Positions 60,072 through 64,000 of a stretch of DNA of 64,000 bases are shown piece by piece. A program made the position numbers and the translations under genes. The DNA lies in assembly GCF_000214355.1 (NCBI RefSeq), contig NC_015577.1, positions 558,001 to 622,000 on the forward strand, written 5' to 3'. Within the stretch, counting starts at the first letter, position 1. Every line of letters starts with the position of its first letter. Below the pieces are notes generated by a model. The model saw only the letters and a program-made list of their open reading frames with translations. It ran no database searches and was not told where the DNA came from. Source of the stretch: Leadbettera azotonutricia ZAS-9. Its GTDB lineage: Bacteria; Spirochaetota; Spirochaetia; Treponematales; Breznakiellaceae.

Positions 60072-60087
60072 TGGCACGGATTTTGCT
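60072..60087 (+). promoter_or_regulatory. Sigma-54 (-24/-12) promoter of hsp20
   Basis: TGGCACGGATTTTGCT matches TGGCACGNNNNTTGCW at every fixed position with GG-N10-GC spacing, preceded by T. Transcription should start near 60098, giving a leader of about 120 nt before the ATG at 60218. Confidence 0.88.
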
Positions 60088-60132
60088 AATATATAGATGT
60101 TGGCTGGATAATCCAGAACCCGATGCCTTTAG

Positions 60133-60162
60133 AGGCTGTCAGCCTTTGAGGTCAAAGACCTC
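60133..60162 (+). promoter_or_regulatory. Two hairpins in the hsp20 5' leader
   Basis: AGGCT-GTC-AGCCT (60133-60145) and GAGGTC-AAA-GACCTC (60148-60162) lie side by side in the predicted leader, 55 nt before the ribosome site TAGGAG. Heat-shock leaders often fold into RNA thermometers, but here the visible stems do not cover the ribosome site directly. Confidence 0.45.
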
Positions 60163-60217
60163 AGGATTGGGTCTGAGAAATAACCTGCCAGACGAAATTA
60201 TTATAGGAGACAAGATT

Positions 60218-60667
60218 ATGAAAGCTGTAACTTTGTATCGCCCTGCAGTCCTTGAGAACGCCCTCAGCGGTTTTGACCGCTACATGGATTCCTTCTTTGG
60301 GGATAACTTCCTTAGCCCCGCAGACAGGATCTTCAGCCATCTTCCTGCCATGGACGTGCGTGAAACCGAAAAGTCCTATGTGCTGGAAGCCGAGCTCCCC
60401 GGCTACGACGAGAAGGAAATCGAAGTCCACCTGGACAACAACACCCTGACCATCGAGTCCAAGAGGGAAGAGGAAAAGAAAGAAGAGAAGAACGACAATT
60501 ACATGATCCGGGAACGCCGGTCCTCTTCCTTCGCCCGCTCCTTCAAGCTCCCCGAAAACGCCGACCCCGAAGGCATCAGCGCATTGTTCAAAAATGGCGT
60601 ACTCACCCTGGAGATCAGCAAGAGGGCCGAAGCCCAGAAAAAAGTGATCCAGATTTCTAGGAACTAA
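60218..60667 (+). CDS. Small heat shock protein, Hsp20/alpha-crystallin family
   Basis: A 149-residue chaperone. The ATG at 60218 follows TAGGAG; in-frame codons back to 60005 cover the promoter and leader and are not coding. The alpha-crystallin domain spans MDVRETEKSYVLEAELPGYDEKEIEVHLDNNTLTI to GISALFKNGVLTLEISK, and the C-terminal motif is KKVIQISRN (I-x-I). The inserted EEEKKEEKNDNY loop is a common variant. It holds unfolding proteins for refolding. It is transcribed from a sigma-54 promoter. Confidence 0.94.
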   Translation: MKAVTLYRPAVLENALSGFDRYMDSFFGDNFLSPADRIFSHLPAMDVRETEKSYVLEAELPGYDEKEIEVHLDNNTLTIESKREEEKKEEKNDNYMIRERRSSSFARSFKLPENADPEGISALFKNGVLTLEISKRAEAQKKVIQISRN

Positions 60668-60684
60668 AGTTCCTTTGAACTAAT

Positions 60685-60730
60685 TTTCAGCAAGCTGAAA
60701 CAAGGCCCGGGCGAGAGTCCGGGCTTTTTA
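60685..60730 (+). terminator. hsp20 terminator (double hairpin)
   Basis: A first perfect stem, TTTCAGC-AA-GCTGAAA (60685-60700), is followed by GCCCGG-GCGAGAGT-CCGGGC and TTTTTAT (60705-60730), a standard intrinsic terminator. Confidence 0.88.
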
Positions 60731-60743
60731 TAGCCCGATTGTT

Positions 60744-63686
60744 TTACAATTCTGCAGAAACATAAATACCCCAGGCAAAGTCGTTCCAACCTATGCCGTT
60801 TTGTGCGCCTGAAATTTTGAATGCACCCCAGAGCTCAGGCTTAACGGTTACGGGCAGGGCTGTTACAAATACTGTGGAAAGGGCTGCGCCGAAACGCAGT
60901 ACTGCTGACTGGGCAAGGCGATAATCATCCCAGAGGGGATTGCCCTGGGGTATATTAACACTTTTACTGTCATAAAAAGCGCCTCTGTAGGCAAGAGAAC
61001 CAAAGATGCGATTGTAATAAACATGGGAGAGGTTCTTTTTGATGTCCACAGAAAAGAGCCTCCATTCAATTTCCCCGCCCCCCATCCATTTGAAGCCCGA
61101 ACTGTCAAAGCTTGAATATTCTGTCGAAGCGATTGGGGCGAAAAGGGATGTGTCGTAAGATCTTGAATAGCCTGCCAGGTTAAGGCCGTCAGAATCCCAG
61201 ACGCCATAGAAACCGAATCTCAAGGGGAAGGGATCAAAGGCTGCCTTGAAGAGCCCTTCGTAGCGGGGTGCGGCTTCGGGGAAGGAGAAACGGCTGTAGA
61301 ATGCTGCCGAGAAACCGCTGCCAAAAAGCTCCCAGGCGCTCCTTTTCAGGCTGGTCAGCTCAATGCCGAATATGAGTGAGCTGCCATGGGTTTCGTATTC
61401 CCAGGTGTAGGCGGAAGATCCGTCTTCGGGATCAAAGGCAAACCAGGCCATGCCTATCCCTGCCTGGAAATTCAGCCTGACGAGTTCTCCCCCCAGGCCA
61501 TGGCCAATTATCGCGGTGATTGTCCCCTGGGTGCGGCGGTAATCTATTTCCCAACTCCGGTCCATATCGTCAGAAAAAGTAATTTGCAGGGGAAAGCCCA
61601 GGCTGCGGTTTGTCCACTGGAGGTCGAAAACCCCCATAAGGTTCCTGGCATCCATGTAAGCTGATAAAAATATGAAATTGGTGTCTGCAGGGTCTGCCAT
61701 AAACGAAAAGAACCCGCCCCCGTCTATGCTGATGCTGCTTTCGTGACGCCTCAGCAGGGGCAGGGGTATCCAGAGCTTAAAAGGGTTGAGGTATTTGAGG
61801 GGGAAGTATAGTTTGCTGTCAGCGCTCTGTTCCCCGGCGGAAGGTTCCCGGGGTGTTTGCTGAACCGGGGGCTGTATTTGCCTGAGTCCCGCAGCAATGC
61901 TGTCTTCCTCGGGCCAGGGCTCAAGGTGCAGGCCGCTGATTGCCAGCGGAGCTTCCCGCAGGGACTCTGCCTCATCAGGGTATTTCATAATCGCATCCCA
62001 GGTGGAGAATGCGCCGCGATAGTAGATATCCCCGTTGAGCAGTACGGGCAGGAAGATGCCGCCTGAGAAATCAGTGTTGGAAAGAACCGCAGTGATGCTG
62101 CTCTCGTTCAGGGCAGAATGGTTTGCGGGAAGTATTATGACCCCCAGTTTATACATCCTGTCATTATGGTTATAGCTAAAAAGGAGGCGGCCTTCTGAAT
62201 AGGAAAGCCCCCGCATATAACGCCAGATGTTTTCATTGTCATCAAGGGCCGAAACCAGGGTATAGGCCTGGCGGGTATCATAATTGAAAAGGCAGAGTTC
62301 CCGCTTTCCTTTCTTTAGCGCAATGAACGCAATCCACTCGTCATCAATGGGGCTGGGGCGGGAATAGAGAAGCTCGGCATTCCCTTTGAGAAGTATCTCC
62401 TCGCCTTTTTTCCCCGGCTTGCTGCGGTATACTAAATTGTTTGTATGCCGATCGGAGCTTATCCCTACCGCCCCTTCCCTAAAAAAACGCCCATGGTAAA
62501 GACCGGGCCAGGTTCTGCCTGTTTTATTGCCATTGCCGCTGTACTCGGTAACCATGGCCTGGGAAAGATTCCCCCCATAACGGTAGGAGGAAATTAAAAA
62601 GCTGCCGTTGTTCGTCGCATCAATATCGTAAGCCGAACTGTCTATGGAGGCCAGCTTTTTAATAGCCCCTGGACTTCCGCCGGAACCCCCTGCGGATGTA
62701 GGATTATATTTCAGCACTTTTTCTGCGACACTATCAATGAATATAACACTATTACTGTCGGAAGTGACAGCATTTATAATAACTTTGTCTTTTTGATTCC
62801 CGCCGTATACAAATCCATCATTATTTTTTTTGATGCCTTCAAGGCGCCAGCTTTCCTTAAAGACATTCCAGGCTTCTTCAAAACTCAATCCATAAATTTT
62901 TTTGAATGAGTAATAAAAGCCGTTGTTGTAAAACCAAAAGGAAAAGTGATAACCCGTTCCCATGTCCTTCCAGAGTCCGGCATACTTTTCCATGCCGTAG
63001 GTTTTCTGAAGCCATGCGGAAAAGAGGCCGCCATAATCGTAATAGGCATTCCCCTGGGGCGGGTATTCATATATGCCCGAAGCCTGGAAGCCGGTAAGGA
63101 AATTATCTTCGTGCACGGCCTGAGAGAGCTTTTCTTTGATGAGGGGATCGTTGGCCCTGCCAAAACCTTCCAAGCTTTCAAAGCTTACCGTAACCCCCTC
63201 GACCATGAACATGGGGGCTGTAAGCCCTGTGGGGTATACCCAGCCGCCGAAAATAGTGTGAAGAACCTGGAAGCCCTTGCCCCTGGAACTCAGGGAAATT
63301 GCATGAGTCAGCTCATGGAAGAAAAGGCTCTCCAGGGAATTTTCGTAGGCTGTCCATTCAGGATCCATGGGGGTGTCGAAGAGGACTATGTGCGGGTAGG
63401 GCAGGGGGTTCATATATCCGTTGAACTCGTCTGTGTGCGGGGTGATGGCAACCGGGATCCTGTCCTTCACGGTTATGCCTAAAAGCTTTGACGCTTTCTT
63501 ATAGCTTTGATCCGCAAAGAGGGAAAGAGCCCGTGCGGTTGCTTCAGATTCAGCGGGGTAAATGATTTCAAAATGTTCGGTTTTTATTGCACGAAGCAAG
63601 ATGAAAGGCTTGAAATTCTGGGCGCTGACAGACACTGCCCCCAGGAGGCAAAGGGACAGGCTTATGAGCAGGCGGCGCAGATACAT
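60744..63686 (-). CDS. Large HExxH protein with propeller-like middle and beta-barrel C-terminus
   Basis: A 980-residue exported protein (signal LLISLSLCLLGAVSVSAQ). Residues 28-290 form a peptidase MA-like region (FEIIYPAESEATARALSLFAD) with the zinc motif SLFFHELTHAISLSSRG near 128 and MFMVEGVTVSFE near 182 carrying the likely third ligand Glu. Residues 310-620 contain repeats of beta-strand pairs like a WD40/TolB-type propeller (DKVIINAVTSDSNSVIFID, GSFLISSYRYG, EWIAFIALKKG). From about 680 to the end, alternating aromatic-rich strands (FSFMADPADTNFIFLSAYMD, RSAWELFGSGFSAAFYSRFSF) suggest an outer-membrane barrel. It probably sits in the outer membrane as a protease or a degraded scaffold. 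It is divergent from murA. Confidence 0.7.
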   Translation of the reverse strand: MYLRRLLISLSLCLLGAVSVSAQNFKPFILLRAIKTEHFEIIYPAESEATARALSLFADQSYKKASKLLGITVKDRIPVAITPHTDEFNGYMNPLPYPHIVLFDTPMDPEWTAYENSLESLFFHELTHAISLSSRGKGFQVLHTIFGGWVYPTGLTAPMFMVEGVTVSFESLEGFGRANDPLIKEKLSQAVHEDNFLTGFQASGIYEYPPQGNAYYDYGGLFSAWLQKTYGMEKYAGLWKDMGTGYHFSFWFYNNGFYYSFKKIYGLSFEEAWNVFKESWRLEGIKKNNDGFVYGGNQKDKVIINAVTSDSNSVIFIDSVAEKVLKYNPTSAGGSGGSPGAIKKLASIDSSAYDIDATNNGSFLISSYRYGGNLSQAMVTEYSGNGNKTGRTWPGLYHGRFFREGAVGISSDRHTNNLVYRSKPGKKGEEILLKGNAELLYSRPSPIDDEWIAFIALKKGKRELCLFNYDTRQAYTLVSALDDNENIWRYMRGLSYSEGRLLFSYNHNDRMYKLGVIILPANHSALNESSITAVLSNTDFSGGIFLPVLLNGDIYYRGAFSTWDAIMKYPDEAESLREAPLAISGLHLEPWPEEDSIAAGLRQIQPPVQQTPREPSAGEQSADSKLYFPLKYLNPFKLWIPLPLLRRHESSISIDGGGFFSFMADPADTNFIFLSAYMDARNLMGVFDLQWTNRSLGFPLQITFSDDMDRSWEIDYRRTQGTITAIIGHGLGGELVRLNFQAGIGMAWFAFDPEDGSSAYTWEYETHGSSLIFGIELTSLKRSAWELFGSGFSAAFYSRFSFPEAAPRYEGLFKAAFDPFPLRFGFYGVWDSDGLNLAGYSRSYDTSLFAPIASTEYSSFDSSGFKWMGGGEIEWRLFSVDIKKNLSHVYYNRIFGSLAYRGAFYDSKSVNIPQGNPLWDDYRLAQSAVLRFGAALSTVFVTALPVTVKPELWGAFKISGAQNGIGWNDFAWGIYVSAEL

Positions 63687-63722
63687 TGTTCAAGATTAGT
63701 ATAATGGTTTAAAGTCTTCAAT

Positions 63723-64000
63723 ATGAATCAGTATCTTATTGAGGGCGGCAGCCCCATCTCCGGGACCATCAGGGCCAGCGGCAACAAAAACGCTGCCCTG
63801 CCCTGCATTGCAGCAGCCCTTTTAACCGGAGCGCCGGTGGTTCTGCGCAATATCCCCGATATCGAAGATGTTCAGGTCATGTTTGAAGTGTACCGTTCCC
63901 TTGGGGGCGAGACTGAACCCCTGGGGCCCAATGCCTGGAAGATGAAGCTGGGAGATATAAAAAATTCCGAGATCCCCCAGGAGCAGGCAAGGAAGATACG
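63723..64000 (+). CDS. murA: UDP-N-acetylglucosamine 1-carboxyvinyltransferase (partial, 3' end outside window)
   Basis: The first 92 codons of MurA: LIEGGSPISGTIRASGNKNAALPCIAAALLTGAPVVLRNIPDIEDV, containing the family GNKNAALP loop with its catalytic Lys-Asn and IPDIEDV. It makes the first committed step of peptidoglycan synthesis, adding enolpyruvate to UDP-GlcNAc. The active-site Cys/Asp (near residue 115) lies beyond the window. It is divergent from the gene at 60744, with 36 bp between starts. Confidence 0.95.
   Translation, partial: MNQYLIEGGSPISGTIRASGNKNAALPCIAAALLTGAPVVLRNIPDIEDVQVMFEVYRSLGGETEPLGPNAWKMKLGDIKNSEIPQEQARKI

Noticed and set aside
60005-60217. In-frame upstream extension of hsp20
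   Set aside because: It would translate the sigma-54 promoter and leader; the ATG at 60218 has TAGGAG and the normal Hsp20 N-terminus.

Overview
The window is a 64 kb piece of a spirochaete chromosome, most likely a Treponema-group bacterium of moderate GC content such as the termite-gut treponemes. This is inferred from gene content (TRAP transporter, ThyX, a dual-family immunophilin, many lipoproteins with loose lipoboxes, the dnaX-ybaB-recR cluster with an adjacent small SRP RNA); no 16S rRNA or other decisive marker is present. Genes are densely packed on both strands with short gaps and many ATGA or TGATG overlaps.

Region by region. 1-4 kb: the 5' part of a phosphate butyryltransferase gene, then a Gfo/Idh/MocA oxidoreductase, a sugar-phosphate isomerase/epimerase and a periplasmic sugar-binding protein. 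4.0-11.7 kb: a tandem-TetR regulator with a palindromic operator against its own start codon, a coupled 50-codon ORF, then a TolC/adaptor/RND pump ending in a PII-like protein and a TM2-like membrane protein, closed by a terminator. 11.7-17.4 kb (minus): PilZ protein, cyclophilin-FKBP fusion, iron alcohol dehydrogenase, recR, ybaB, dnaX and SRP RNA. 17.5-19.5 kb: a lipoprotein and an AT-rich HTH/DUF6922-like/AbiEii cassette flanked by imperfect direct repeats. 19.5-27.9 kb: membrane protein, Nim-type flavoprotein, araB-araD, a nucleotidyltransferase, thyX, a two-gene secreted protein pair and an alpha/beta hydrolase. 27.9-29.8 kb: four serine tRNAs covering all serine codons, a tRNA-Arg with anticodon GCG, and the remains of a sugar-acid operon around eda. 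29.8-37.1 kb: a second Gfo/Idh/MocA protein, transketolase, a PTS IIA protein, a pRiA4b ORF-3-like protein and a CnaB-repeat lipoprotein. 37.9-43.6 kb: a TRAP transporter with an acyltransferase and a membrane-anchored hydrolase.

The most striking region is 43.6-55.6 kb: two very large tandem paralogues with the order DUF4062 - P-loop NTPase (STAND/NACHT type) - long 42-residue TPR array, a deleted remnant of a third copy between them, and a translationally coupled four-helix membrane protein with a RyR-like C-terminus. Imperfect 34-bp direct repeats flank the whole block. I infer an NLR-like sensor plus membrane effector, a candidate defence or conflict island not known to me in this form.

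55.6-64 kb: a HAD hydrolase with no normal start codon, two tandem GH3-family acyl-adenylating enzymes, an Hsp20 gene behind a consensus sigma-54 promoter, a large HExxH/beta-barrel surface protein and the start of murA. The Hsp20 gene and the CnaB lipoprotein gene each have a consensus -24/-12 promoter, with TGTAT..ATACA palindromes spaced about 40 bp apart 130-230 bp upstream. This suggests they share a sigma-54 activator.
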